From assembly GCA_019635435.1 (NCBI GenBank), contig JAHBZM010000001.1:3596001-3660000 (forward strand): DNA of 64,000 nucleotides. The letters are read 5' to 3'. Both the position numbers and the translations under genes were made by a program. The stretch comes from Ramlibacter sp. (GTDB lineage Bacteria; Pseudomonadota; Gammaproteobacteria; Burkholderiales; Burkholderiaceae_C). The notes under the pieces were generated by a model. That model was not told the DNA's origin. It did no database searches and saw only the letters and a list, made by a program, of their open reading frames with translations. Of the stretch, positions 1 to 7,578 are shown piece after piece (within the stretch, counting starts at the first letter, position 1; each line of letters opens with the position of its first letter).

Positions 1-161
1 ATGGAGGCGAACCGCTCCTGCCAGATCAGGGCATGGGTGCGCACCGTCGCGCTCTGGCGCGCCAGGCTTTCAAAACGGCGGCGCGCCCCGCCGCGCAGCG
101 TGCCCAGGGCGTAGCCCGCCGCCAGCTGGTCAAGGAGTGAGGGGTTGTTGATGATGTTCAT
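1..161 (-). CDS. Anti-sigma factor (RskA-like), N-terminal fragment
   Basis: Partial gene running off the left edge; 53 complete codons are present from an ATG at 161. The visible N-terminus (MNIINNPSLLDQLAAGYALG followed by TLRGGARRRFESLA) has the LAAxYxLGTLRGxARRRF pattern of the N-terminal, sigma-binding region of RskA/ChrR-type anti-sigma factors. It starts 11 bases after the stop of the ECF sigma factor at 173-802 on the same strand, the usual sigma/anti-sigma order, so it probably binds and restrains that sigma factor. The rest of the protein, where a membrane segment would be expected, lies outside the window. No strong ribosome-binding site precedes the ATG, so translational coupling to the sigma gene is likely. 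Confidence 0.7.
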   Translation of the reverse strand, partial: MNIINNPSLLDQLAAGYALGTLRGGARRRFESLARQSATVRTHALIWQERFAS

Positions 162-172
162 CGTGATGCGGC

Positions 173-802
173 TCAGGCAAATCGGGCCATGCAGCCACGC
201 AGTTGTTCCAGACCGCGGCGGATCCAGGTTTTGACCGTGCCCAGCGGCAGCTTGAGTTGCTCGGACAGCTCGCCATGGCTCAGGTCGCGCAGGTAGGCCA
301 GGCTCACGACCTCGCGCTGCCTGGCTTCCAGCTTGCGCAGGCACTCGTGCAAGGCCCAGGCCTGTTCGCTGGCCTGGGTGGTGTCCATGGGGTTGGCGGC
401 ATCGCTGGCCAGGGTATCGCTCATCATGTCGTCTAGCTCCAGCGCGGCATCGGCCCGTTCGCTGGCGCGGCGGCGAAGAAAATCAAGCGCGCGGCTGCGC
501 ACGATCACGCCCATCCAGGCCATCGGCGGGCTCAGCACGGCCTTGTAATCGCCCGAGATGCGCCAGATGTTGAGGTAGGCCTCCTGGAGCACGTCTTCGG
601 CCCAGTCACGGTTGCCCACGACGCGCAACGCCACGCCGTAGAGCTTGGAGCTGGTCAGGTCGTAGAGCGCCCGCAGGGCCGCCGCGCTGTCGGCTTGCCG
701 CGCTTCGCCGCCGTCGGAATGGCGGGCAGCGATGCGGTTGATCAGGGCGATCAGGTGGAGGTCTTGGGGTTCAGTGGCCATAAGGGGATTGTCGGGCTTC
801 AT
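173..802 (-). CDS. ECF-type RNA polymerase sigma factor
   Basis: A 209-residue sigma-70 family factor of the extracytoplasmic-function group. Region 2 is clear at about residues 43-110 (NRDWAEDVLQEAYLNIW at 64-80, then the DFLRRR stretch), and region 4 at about 150-203 ends in a helix-turn-helix (LSHGELSEQLKLPLGTVKTW). It recruits core polymerase to a limited set of stress promoters. The gene directly downstream on the same strand encodes a matching anti-sigma factor. An in-frame second Met at residue 8 (base 781) is a possible alternative start; neither start has a good ribosome-binding site. It diverges from ppnP across a 150-base spacer holding short inverted repeats. The regulon cannot be told from the sequence. 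Confidence 0.9.
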   Translation of the reverse strand: MKPDNPLMATEPQDLHLIALINRIAARHSDGGEARQADSAAALRALYDLTSSKLYGVALRVVGNRDWAEDVLQEAYLNIWRISGDYKAVLSPPMAWMGVIVRSRALDFLRRRASERADAALELDDMMSDTLASDAANPMDTTQASEQAWALHECLRKLEARQREVVSLAYLRDLSHGELSEQLKLPLGTVKTWIRRGLEQLRGCMARFA

Positions 803-813
803 GTCCAGTACGC

Positions 814-863
814 AAAACCCCGGCGCGCGGATTCAGGGTTTTGTCACCCCTGCCCTTCAGGGC
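814..863. promoter_or_regulatory. Inverted repeats in the sigma/ppnP divergent spacer
   Basis: Two inverted repeats lie just upstream of the sigma-factor start: AAAACCC (814-820) with GGGTTTT (836-842), and GCCCT (852-856) with AGGGC (859-863). They may be operator sites or leader-RNA hairpins of the autoregulated sigma gene. No function can be assigned from sequence alone. Confidence 0.25.
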
Positions 864-955
864 GCACCCTCACGGCACCTCACAGCGAGCGACGACCAGC
901 CGGTTAAAATTGTGGGTTTAGCCCAACAACCCGGCACGCCCGCGCGTGCATGCCC

Positions 956-1273
956 ATGACGACCGAAAAAATCGACGGCGTATCCGTCACCACCCAGGCC
1001 AATGTTTACTTTGACGGCAAGTGTGTCAGCCACGGCATCACCCTGGCCGACGGCACCAAAAAGTCGGTGGGCGTGATCCTGCCGGCCACGTTGACCTTCA
1101 ACACCGGCGCGCCCGAGGTCATGGAATGCGTGGCCGGTGCCTGCGAGTACCGGCTGGCCGGCAGCGATGCCTGGATCAAGTCGTCCGCGGGGCAAAGCTT
1201 CAGCGTCCCGGGCAAGTCGCAGTTCGACATCCGCGTGGCCGAGGCCTACCACTACATCTGCCATTTCGGCTGA
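956..1273 (+). CDS. ppnP: Pyrimidine/purine nucleoside phosphorylase PpnP
   Basis: A small single-domain cupin (105 residues from the ATG at 956; another in-frame ATG lies at 950). The YaiE/DUF1255 family signature is present almost end to end: NVYFDGKCVSHG, KKSVGVILPA, the MECVAGACEYRL segment and the C-terminal AYHYICHFG. Members catalyse phosphorolysis of several purine and pyrimidine nucleosides to base and ribose 1-phosphate in the cytosol, serving salvage. The gene ends 14 bases before argG on the same strand, so the two may share a transcript, though no metabolic link is obvious. Confidence 0.93.
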   Translation: MTTEKIDGVSVTTQANVYFDGKCVSHGITLADGTKKSVGVILPATLTFNTGAPEVMECVAGACEYRLAGSDAWIKSSAGQSFSVPGKSQFDIRVAEAYHYICHFG

Positions 1274-1287
1274 AAGCAAAGTCCACC

Positions 1288-2628
1288 ATGGCAACCATTC
1301 TGCAGAACCTCCCCATCGGCCAGAAGGTCGGCATCGCGTTTTCAGGCGGGCTGGACACCAGCGCCGCGCTGCTCTGGATGAAGCTCAAGGGCGCCGTGCC
1401 CTATGCCTACACCGCCAACCTGGGCCAGCCCGACGAGCCCGATTACGACGCCATTCCGCGCAAGGCCATGGAATACGGCGCGGAAAAAGCCCGCCTGATC
1501 GACTGCCGCCTGCAACTCGCGCATGAAGGCATTGCCGCCCTGCAGTGCGGCGCCTTCCACATTTCCACGGGCGGCATCACCTACTTCAACACCACGCCGC
1601 TGGGGCGCGCGGTGACGGGCACCATGCTGGTGTCGGCCATGCGCGAGGACGACGTCAACATCTGGGGCGACGGCAGCACCTTCAAGGGCAACGACATCGA
1701 GCGCTTCTATCGCTACGGCCTGCTGACCAACCCGAGCCTGAGGATCTACAAGCCCTGGCTGGACCAGCTGTTCATTGACGAACTGGGTGGCCGGTCGGAA
1801 ATGTCGGCGTTCATGACACAGCACGGCTTCGGCTACAAGATGAGCGCCGAGAAGGCCTACAGCACTGACAGCAACATGCTGGGCGCCACCCACGAAGCCA
1901 AGGACCTGGAGCACCTGAACAGCGGCATCCGCATCGTCAACCCCATCATGGGCGTGGCCTTCTGGAAGGAAGACGTGCCGGTCAAGGCCGAGGAAGTCAC
2001 GGTGCGCTTTGAAGAAGGCCAGCCCGTCGCGCTGAACGGCAAGACCTTTGACAGCCCGGTGGAGCTCATCCTGGAGGCCAACCGCATCGGCGGCCGCCAT
2101 GGCCTGGGCATGAGCGACCAGATCGAGAACCGCATCATCGAGGCCAAGAGCCGTGGCATCTACGAAGCGCCGGGCCTGGCGCTGCTGCACATCGCCTACG
2201 AGCGGCTGGTGACCGGCATCCACAACGAGGACACCATCGAGCAGTACCGCATGAACGGCCTGCGCCTGGGCCGCCTGCTGTACCAGGGCCGCTGGTTCGA
2301 CCCCCAGGCCATCATGCTGCGCGAGACCGCCGAACGCTGGGTGGCACGCGCCGTCACGGGTGAGGTGACGCTGGAACTGCGTCGGGGCAACGACTACTCG
2401 CTGCTCAACACCGAGTCGCCCAACCTCACCTACAAGCCCGAGCGCCTGAGCATGGAAAAGGTGGAAGACGCGCCCTTCTCCCCGGCCGACCGCATTGGCC
2501 AGCTGACCATGCGCAACCTGGACATCGTGGACACCCGCGACAAGCTGGGCATCTACTCGCGCAGCGGCCTGCTGTCGCTGGGCACCGGTTCGGCCCTGCC
2601 GCAACTGGGCGGCGAATCAAAGAAGTAG
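1288..2628 (+). CDS. argG: Argininosuccinate synthase
   Basis: ATP-dependent ligation of citrulline and aspartate to argininosuccinate, the penultimate step of arginine biosynthesis. The 446-residue protein has the N-type ATP pyrophosphatase P-loop SGGLDTS at residues 19-25 and matches the E. coli-type ArgG in length (447 residues) and layout, including GDGSTFKGNDIERFYRYG and the C-terminal extension lacking in the shorter bacterial class. The start is the ATG at 1288, giving MATILQNLPIGQ; reading frame upstream of this belongs to ppnP territory and is not coding. It converges with the exported-protein gene at 2662. Confidence 0.97.
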   Translation: MATILQNLPIGQKVGIAFSGGLDTSAALLWMKLKGAVPYAYTANLGQPDEPDYDAIPRKAMEYGAEKARLIDCRLQLAHEGIAALQCGAFHISTGGITYFNTTPLGRAVTGTMLVSAMREDDVNIWGDGSTFKGNDIERFYRYGLLTNPSLRIYKPWLDQLFIDELGGRSEMSAFMTQHGFGYKMSAEKAYSTDSNMLGATHEAKDLEHLNSGIRIVNPIMGVAFWKEDVPVKAEEVTVRFEEGQPVALNGKTFDSPVELILEANRIGGRHGLGMSDQIENRIIEAKSRGIYEAPGLALLHIAYERLVTGIHNEDTIEQYRMNGLRLGRLLYQGRWFDPQAIMLRETAERWVARAVTGEVTLELRRGNDYSLLNTESPNLTYKPERLSMEKVEDAPFSPADRIGQLTMRNLDIVDTRDKLGIYSRSGLLSLGTGSALPQLGGESKK

Positions 2629-2661
2629 ACCCGCAGGCGCCGGCAACCCCGGCGGCACCCG

Positions 2662-3783
2662 CTACCGGATGCCCGCGGCGATGGCCTGGTTCACGCTCAT
2701 GAGCCCCTGCAGCGCCAGGGGCGCCATGGCGAGCGGGTCGATGTCCACCGCCATCTCGACCGACTTGCTCTGGTTCACGGCGTGGCCCGTGATGGCGCCC
2801 AGCATGGTCAGGCCCTGCATCACGCCGTCCTTGCGGGTGTCGTAGCCGCCGGTCTCCCGGAAACTGGCGAACTGGCCTGGCACCGCCAGCGGCGACTCGA
2901 GCCGCATCATGTGGGTGGCCGCATGGCTTTGCAGCAGCACCATGGTGGGCACCGCCGCCACCTCCATGGCCGCCGAGGCATTGGCCGTGGAGCCCCGGCG
3001 GAACAGCGACGAACCGCTGCCCGAGCTCTCCTGCGCCGCCATGTTGATGCTCATCACCACGGAAATCGCGTCCACGCCGGCCTTGCCGTAGGCGATGCGG
3101 TTGCTGATGTTGCCCGCTCCCAGTCCCGCAAAGCCACGCGGATTGAGTTTCATGCCGCTGGGCGCCAGCACCAGGTAACTGCGCTTGCCGTAACCAAAAT
3201 TCATCTCCTCGACCACGGGCGCGCCGGGCTTGCTGGCGTCCACCGTGGCCTCATAGACAGCGCCGTACTCGCCGATGATGGCTTCGGCCGGCTCGGGCTT
3301 GGCCCCGGCCGCTTCCAGCCGCGCGAGGAAGTCGGCATAGGCCTTGTCAGTGACCGCCTGCAACACGGCCAGGTCGGGGCTGGAGGCCGCGTACTTGACC
3401 GTCATGCGCGTGCCGCCATAGTTGGTGCCGCCCAGGTACGCCGCGCGGCTGCTGGCCGTGATGCTGCCGCTTTGTTCAAACATGACGCGGTACTCGGACA
3501 CGTAGAACCTCCGGCCCTTGAGCTTCTCGACCGTGCCCTTGGCCGAGCCGCTCGCGTCCAGGAGCGCCAGCGGGGTCTTCAGCGCTTCCTCGATCTGCGC
3601 CGCAGTGGCTGGCGGCACAGGCGCTGGCGCCGTGCCCGCCACCGTGGGCGTGGCGGCGTCCGGTGTGGAGCCACCCCCTAAAACCTTGCCCAGAAACGAC
3701 GGAAACTGGGCCGAAGCCGGCAATGCGAAGCCGGCAATGGCCGCTGCCAGCACAAGGACTCGCAAACTTGGCAGGGGGGTCAT
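2662..3783 (-). CDS. Exported protein of unknown function
   Basis: 373 residues from the ATG at 3783, chosen because it places a standard signal peptide at the N-terminus (basic start, hydrophobic core to about residue 20, cleavage site ASA-Q at 25/26). Reading frame upstream to 3930 is open but looks non-coding. The mature protein is Ala/Gly-rich with a Pro/Ala/Thr linker at about residues 40-62, then a mixed alpha/beta region with FMFEQSGS-like segments and no cysteine cluster, enzyme motif or membrane helix that I recognise. It is probably periplasmic or outer-membrane associated. It is transcribed away from the R-body operon; the spacer holds an 18-base palindrome that could serve either gene. 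Confidence 0.7.
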   Translation of the reverse strand: MTPLPSLRVLVLAAAIAGFALPASAQFPSFLGKVLGGGSTPDAATPTVAGTAPAPVPPATAAQIEEALKTPLALLDASGSAKGTVEKLKGRRFYVSEYRVMFEQSGSITASSRAAYLGGTNYGGTRMTVKYAASSPDLAVLQAVTDKAYADFLARLEAAGAKPEPAEAIIGEYGAVYEATVDASKPGAPVVEEMNFGYGKRSYLVLAPSGMKLNPRGFAGLGAGNISNRIAYGKAGVDAISVVMSINMAAQESSGSGSSLFRRGSTANASAAMEVAAVPTMVLLQSHAATHMMRLESPLAVPGQFASFRETGGYDTRKDGVMQGLTMLGAITGHAVNQSKSVEMAVDIDPLAMAPLALQGLMSVNQAIAAGIR

Positions 3784-3870
3784 GGGGCACCGATCTTGAA
3801 AAACTTCACTGTAAGAAGCTGTGACAACGTCCACAACCCCCGCTTTGAGGGGGCTGAAGTGGCCGCCCAC

Positions 3871-3888
3871 CCTGTCAACCTTGACAGG
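3871..3888. promoter_or_regulatory. Perfect 18-base palindrome upstream of the R-body operon
   Basis: CCTGTCAACCTTGACAGG has two 8-base arms around a CC/GG-neutral centre and lies in the 279-base divergent spacer between the exported-protein gene and the R-body operon. It contains TTGACA on both strands, so it could be a repressor operator overlaying a -35 element. I see no convincing -10 at 16-18 bases from it. Confidence 0.4.
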
Positions 3889-4062
3889 ATTGCCCTGCGC
3901 CGGGGCATGGCCTAGATTGCACCCGTTCACCCCAGGCAGCTTTCATGGCGGATATCCAGTACCGGTTTCTCCACGCGTCGACGCATCCTCCCAGGGCCCT
4001 GCACTGGATGCCGGGCAGCGTCCGGGTTCACCAGCTCCCCAGGTGGCCCCAGGGAGGCACCC

Positions 4063-4386
4063 ATGCCGGGTGACAGCCAGCGCCGCTCACTGGTCTGGGC
4101 CCCTTTTCTCATCACTTCTGGGGATGCAAGGCCCGGGCGCGGCGCGCACACTGCTCGTCTTATGGAAACACCCGACCCCACCGACACCCCGCCCGCGAAC
4201 CCGTCCGAGGAGCTCGCCTCCGCCAACGACGGCGTGCCGACCCGCCGCCTCGGTGGGGAGCCGGCCACCCTGAGCGCGTTTCTCTCGGCCATGCAGGCCG
4301 CCGAGGACGCCGTCGGCGCGGCGGTCCGGCGAATGAGCGATGGCGCCGACGCGGGCCCGGCCGACCCTGACCTGCCCGAAAACTGA
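4063..4386 (+). CDS. Small acidic protein leading the R-body operon
   Basis: Not recognised. From the ATG at 4063 (107 residues) the gene has a strong ribosome-binding site, AGGGAGG at 4051-4057, five bases upstream. From the in-frame ATG at 4162 (74 residues, METPDPTDTPPANPSEEL...) the protein has a more natural composition but no ribosome-binding site; the first 33 residues of the long form are Arg/Gly-rich and look less like coding sequence. The body is acidic and Pro/Asp/Glu-rich, with one amphipathic helix-like segment (LSAFLSAMQAAEDAVGAAVRRM). It precedes three RebB-like genes by 41 bases on the same strand, so it probably belongs to R-body assembly or its control. Confidence 0.55.
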   Translation: MPGDSQRRSLVWAPFLITSGDARPGRGAHTARLMETPDPTDTPPANPSEELASANDGVPTRRLGGEPATLSAFLSAMQAAEDAVGAAVRRMSDGADAGPADPDLPEN

Positions 4387-4427
4387 ACCCCGAATTTCCA
4401 AACCAACCCCAAAAGACGGAGCATCCC

Positions 4428-4667
4428 ATGGCCTTTCCTACCGCAGTCAACAGTCAGATCACCGATGCCGTGACCCAGGCCAATGTCAAGGTCCTTGGCG
4501 ATGCGCCGGCCATGGCGCTGGGCAACCTGTACCAGGCCACGGCGCAGGCACTGGCCAACGCCGCCCACAATGCCACCAGTGCCCAGCAACAGGCCGGCGT
4601 GCTGGCCCAGGCCGTGACCACGCGCTGCGTGCAGACCCTGCTGGGCAGCGCCAGCGACAAGGCCTGA
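4428..4667 (+). CDS. RebB-family R-body protein (first copy)
   Basis: 79 residues. The protein is almost entirely the RebB domain: an N-terminal VNSQITDAVTQANVKVLGDAP block and a long Ala-rich amphipathic helix ending in AQQQAGVLAQAVTT. RebB-type proteins are the structural units of refractile bodies, protein ribbons first known from Caedibacter endosymbionts of Paramecium, which coil into cylinders and extend when conditions such as pH change. The gene has an ACGGAG ribosome-binding site and is followed four bases later by a paralogue, so the set is made from one mRNA. Whether this organism actually makes R-bodies cannot be read from the sequence. Confidence 0.85.
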   Translation: MAFPTAVNSQITDAVTQANVKVLGDAPAMALGNLYQATAQALANAAHNATSAQQQAGVLAQAVTTRCVQTLLGSASDKA

Positions 4668-4671
4668 CGCC

Positions 4672-4902
4672 ATGGCCTTCCCGACTTCCGTCAACGACGA
4701 GATCACCGACGCCGTCACTCAGTCCAACGTGAAGGTGGTCGGCGAGGCCCCGGCGCAGGCCATGGGCATGGTCTACCAGGCCGCAGGGCTGGCCCTGGGG
4801 CTGGCCGCGCAGAACGCGGTCGCCCAACAGCAGGCCATCGAAGTCGTGGCGCAAACAGCGACCAACCAGTCGGTCGCGAGGCTCCTGGGCAGTGCGACAT
4901 GA
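4672..4902 (+). CDS. RebB-family R-body protein (second copy)
   Basis: 76 residues, clearly paralogous to the gene just upstream: both open with MAFPT and share the VN(S/D)(Q/E)ITDAVTQ(A/S)NVKV block, the ALA/LG-rich helix and the (V)AQQQA segment, ending in a similar LLGSA motif. The start lies 4 bases after the previous stop, so translation is probably coupled. Co-polymerisation of several small Reb proteins is known to be needed for R-body assembly in Caedibacter (RebA, RebB and RebD), and duplicated RebB-like genes are the norm in such operons. The stop overlaps the next start by four bases (ATGA). Confidence 0.85.
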   Translation: MAFPTSVNDEITDAVTQSNVKVVGEAPAQAMGMVYQAAGLALGLAAQNAVAQQQAIEVVAQTATNQSVARLLGSAT

Positions 4903-5297
4903 GTGACGACGCCAAGCCTGACCCCGGGCCCGCCGACGCCAGCGCCGTCAATGACCAGATCACCGACTCGGTGACGCAGGTTCAGGCCACGCTGGCCGGC
5001 ATGCAGGCGCCGTTTGCGGCGGCGGCGGCGTACCAGACCATTGCCCACGCGCTGGGACTGGCCCTGCACAACGCCGTGGCGCGCCAGCAGCACAGCCACA
5101 TGCTGCGCAACGCCCTGACCACCGCGGCGGCCACCGCGCTGCTGGATGGCCGCACCGAGCAGGCCGAGGCCGTGCTCAAGCTGGCCGAGTCGCCACTGGT
5201 CAACCCCAGCCTCGGCACGGAACTGGGGCAACTGCAGTCTGCCGTGGCGCAGCTGCGCGAAGAGATCGACAAGGTCCTCAAGACGGCCACGTCCTGA
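4899..5297 (+). CDS. RebB-like R-body protein with C-terminal extension (third copy)
   Basis: 132 residues. The N-terminal half repeats the Reb pattern in diverged form (AVNDQITDSVTQVQATLAGMQ, then HALGLALHNAVARQQ), after a short Asp/Pro-rich lead. The C-terminal half, about residues 75-130, is a heptad-like Leu/Glu-rich stretch (LKLAESPLVN, LGQLQSAVAQLREEIDKVLK) that predicts a coiled coil absent from the two shorter paralogues. It could cap, nucleate or space the ribbon. The start overlaps the preceding stop by four bases. The gene ends 23 bases before the convergent murB stop, with the palindrome GCGCCCGCGGGCGC at 5302-5315 between them, which lacks a T-tract. Confidence 0.8.
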   Translation: MSDDAKPDPGPADASAVNDQITDSVTQVQATLAGMQAPFAAAAAYQTIAHALGLALHNAVARQQHSHMLRNALTTAAATALLDGRTEQAEAVLKLAESPLVNPSLGTELGQLQSAVAQLREEIDKVLKTATS

Positions 5298-5320
5298 GGC
5301 AGCGCCCGCGGGCGCCCCGA

Positions 5321-6394
5321 TCAGACCACCACGGGCTCGGGCTCGAGCCGGATGCCAAAGCGCTCATAGACACTGGTCTGGATCGCCTTGGCCAGGGTCA
5401 TGACCTCGCCGCCCGTGGCCGGGTGCTGCGCCCCCCCGCGGTTGACCAGCACCAGCGCCTGCTTGTCGTAGACGCCGGCATTGCCCACCGACTTGCCCTT
5501 CCAGCCGCAGGCGTCGATCAGCCAGCCCGCGGCCAGCTTCACGCTGCCGTCGGGCATGGGGTAGTGAACAATGCCGGGCTCGCGCGCGATGATGTCGCTG
5601 CACTGCTCGGGGGTCACGGTGGGGTTCTTGAAGAAGCTGCCGGCGTTGCCGATCACGCGCGGGTCGGGCAGCTTGGCACTGCGGATCGCACAGACCCAGT
5701 CGTAGATCTGTTGCGCGGAGGGTTCGCGGACGCCACTGTCGTGCATGCGGCGCTCCAGGTCCATGTAGCCCAGCACCGGCTTCCAGGGCCGCGGCAGGCG
5801 AAACCGCACGTGGGTGATCAACGCCCGCCCCGCCAGGCCCAACCCACGCGGTGATCCCCCGGCCTGGGCAGCCGGCGTGGCCACGTGCTTGAACACGGAG
5901 TCGCGGTAGCCAAAGGCGCATTGCGCCGCGTCCAGCGTGAACGGCTGCCCGGTCTCCAGGTCCACCGCGTCGAGCGAGTCAAAGCGGTCCTGCAGTTCCA
6001 CGCCGTAGGCGCCCACGTTCTGCACCGGCGAGGCGCCCACGGTGCCCGGGATCAGCGCCATGTTTTCCAGGCCCGGGTAGCCCTGCGCCAGTGTCCAGGT
6101 GACGAAGTCATGCCAGTTTTCGCCGGCGCCGGCTTCGACGATCCAGGCCCGGGGCGTTTCAGCCACCAGCCGCCGGCCCATGACCTCGACCTTGAGGACC
6201 ACGGGCTTGACGTCGCCCGTGAGCACGATGTTGCTGCCACCGCCCAGCACGAACTTGGGCTCGCGCGCGAGCACCGGGTCGGCCAGCACCGCCTGAACGT
6301 CGGCCGCCGAGCTCACGCGCACCAGTGCACGGGCCTTGGCGACGATGCCAAAGGTGTTATACGGCTGCAGGGGTACGTTTTGCGCCACGATCAT
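5321..6394 (-). CDS. murB: UDP-N-acetylenolpyruvoylglucosamine reductase (MurB, type I)
   Basis: NADPH- and FAD-dependent reduction of UDP-GlcNAc-enolpyruvate to UDP-MurNAc, the second committed step of peptidoglycan precursor synthesis in the cytosol. The 357 residues contain the FAD-binding LGGGSNIVLT segment (about residue 50), PGTVGASPVQNVGAYG (about 115-130), the catalytic-serine motif GNAGSFFKNP (about 247) and a C-terminal catalytic Glu in RLEPEPVVV. It is a little longer than E. coli MurB (342); part of the excess is a Gly/Ala/Arg-rich loop near residues 168-188 (AAQAGGSPRGLGLAGR). The ATG at 6394 diverges from yajQ with 54 bases between the two starts. Confidence 0.96.
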   Translation of the reverse strand: MIVAQNVPLQPYNTFGIVAKARALVRVSSAADVQAVLADPVLAREPKFVLGGGSNIVLTGDVKPVVLKVEVMGRRLVAETPRAWIVEAGAGENWHDFVTWTLAQGYPGLENMALIPGTVGASPVQNVGAYGVELQDRFDSLDAVDLETGQPFTLDAAQCAFGYRDSVFKHVATPAAQAGGSPRGLGLAGRALITHVRFRLPRPWKPVLGYMDLERRMHDSGVREPSAQQIYDWVCAIRSAKLPDPRVIGNAGSFFKNPTVTPEQCSDIIAREPGIVHYPMPDGSVKLAAGWLIDACGWKGKSVGNAGVYDKQALVLVNRGGAQHPATGGEVMTLAKAIQTSVYERFGIRLEPEPVVV

Positions 6395-6448
6395 GGGAGA
6401 ATTGTCGCATCAGCCCGCATCCAGGGACATGCAACCGAGGGAGATTTC

Positions 6449-6934
6449 ATGCCGTCTTTTGACACCGTCTGCGAACCCAATCTGGTCGAGGTCCGCAACG
6501 CCGTGGACAACGCCGCCAAGGAAATCGGCACGCGTTTCGATTTCAAGGGCACCTCCGCCGCCATTGAACTCAAGGACAAGGAAATCACGCTGTTCGGCGA
6601 CGCCGAGTTCCAGCTCGTCCAGGTCGAGGACATCCTGACCAGCAAGCTCACCAAGCGCAGCGTGGACGTGCGCTACCTTGACAAGGGCGACGTGCAGAAG
6701 GTCGGCGGCGACAAGGTCAAGCAGGTGATCAAGGTGCGCAACGGCATCGAGACCGAACAGGCCAAGAAGATCACCCGCGTCATCAAGGACAGCAAGCTCA
6801 AGGTGCAGGCCGCGATCCAGGGGGACGCGGTGCGCGTCACGGGCGCCAAGCGCGACGACCTGCAGGCCGCCATGGCCCTGATCAAGAAGGACATCGCGGA
6901 CATGCCGCTGTCTTTCAACAACTTCCGCGATTGA
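6449..6934 (+). CDS. yajQ: YajQ-family nucleotide-binding protein
   Basis: 161 residues with the complete UPF0234/YajQ signature: MPSFDTVCEPNLVEVRNAVD, then TRFDFKG, FGDAEFQL, and the C-terminal KRDDLQAAMALIKK...LSFNNFRD. The fold is two RRM-like halves; members bind nucleotides, and a Xanthomonas homologue has been reported as a cyclic-di-GMP effector. The cellular role here is unknown. The ATG at 6449 follows a GAGGGAG ribosome-binding site. Its TGA overlaps the ATG of the retropepsin-like gene (TGATG at 6932-6936), which opens a run of four overlapping genes. Confidence 0.95.
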   Translation: MPSFDTVCEPNLVEVRNAVDNAAKEIGTRFDFKGTSAAIELKDKEITLFGDAEFQLVQVEDILTSKLTKRSVDVRYLDKGDVQKVGGDKVKQVIKVRNGIETEQAKKITRVIKDSKLKVQAAIQGDAVRVTGAKRDDLQAAMALIKKDIADMPLSFNNFRD

Positions 6935-7578
6935 TGCCTCTTCGCCGCCTCCTCGGCGCCTGCCTGCTGGCACTGGCGGGCACTGCCGGCGCGCAGTCAG
7001 TGGCGCTGCAGGGCATGCTGGGCAGCAAGGCCCTGCTGATCGTCGATGGCAGCCCGCCGCGCAGCGTGGCCGCCGGCGAAACCCACAAGGGCGTCAAGGT
7101 GGTCTCCACGGCCGGCGACCAGGCCGTGGTCGAAATCAACGGCAAGCGCCACACCCTGCGCGTGGGCGACGCGCCAGCCAGTGTGGGCGACGCCGGCGGC
7201 GGCAGCCGCGGCAACCGGATCGTGCTGACGGCCGGCAGCGGTGGCCACTTCCTCACGCAGGGCACCATCAACGGCAAGGCCGTGCAGTTCATGGTCGATA
7301 CCGGCGCCACCGCCGTGGCCATGGGGGTGTCGGACGCCACGCGCATCGGGCTCAATTACCAAAGTGGCCAGCCGGTGCGCGTGAGCACCGCCAATGGCGT
7401 GGCCCCGGCGTGGCGCATCAGGCTCGGTTCCGTGCGCATTGGTGACGTGGAAGTATTTGACGTGGACGCCTTTGTGGCCCAGGAGTCCATGCCCTTTGTA
7501 TTGCTGGGCAACAGTTTCCTCACGCGATTCCAGATGAAGCGCGACAACGACCAGCTGACCCTGGAGCGCCGGTATTGA
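6934..7578 (+). CDS. Retropepsin-like aspartic protease, exported
   Basis: 214 residues from the ATG at 6934. A signal peptide is evident (MPLRRLLGACLLALAGTAGA, cleavage near residue 20), then a beta-rich region with a KGVKVVS.. TLRVGD motif, and a clan-AA aspartic protease domain from about residue 100 with the active-site triad D122-T123-G124 followed by A-T and, near the C-terminus, PFVLLGNSFL. A single DTG means that it would act as a dimer, as in retropepsins. This layout corresponds to the bacterial TIGR02281 family, whose substrates are unknown. It is translationally coupled to yajQ and to the MFS gene. Confidence 0.85.
   Translation: MPLRRLLGACLLALAGTAGAQSVALQGMLGSKALLIVDGSPPRSVAAGETHKGVKVVSTAGDQAVVEINGKRHTLRVGDAPASVGDAGGGSRGNRIVLTAGSGGHFLTQGTINGKAVQFMVDTGATAVAMGVSDATRIGLNYQSGQPVRVSTANGVAPAWRIRLGSVRIGDVEVFDVDAFVAQESMPFVLLGNSFLTRFQMKRDNDQLTLERRY

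Noticed and set aside
3901..3922. Sigma-54 promoter ahead of the R-body operon
   Set aside because: GGC..TTGCA resembles the consensus but the GG-GC spacing is wrong.
5302..5315. Intrinsic terminator GCGCCCGCGGGCGC between the R-body operon and murB
   Set aside because: Perfect palindrome but no loop and no T-tract on either side.
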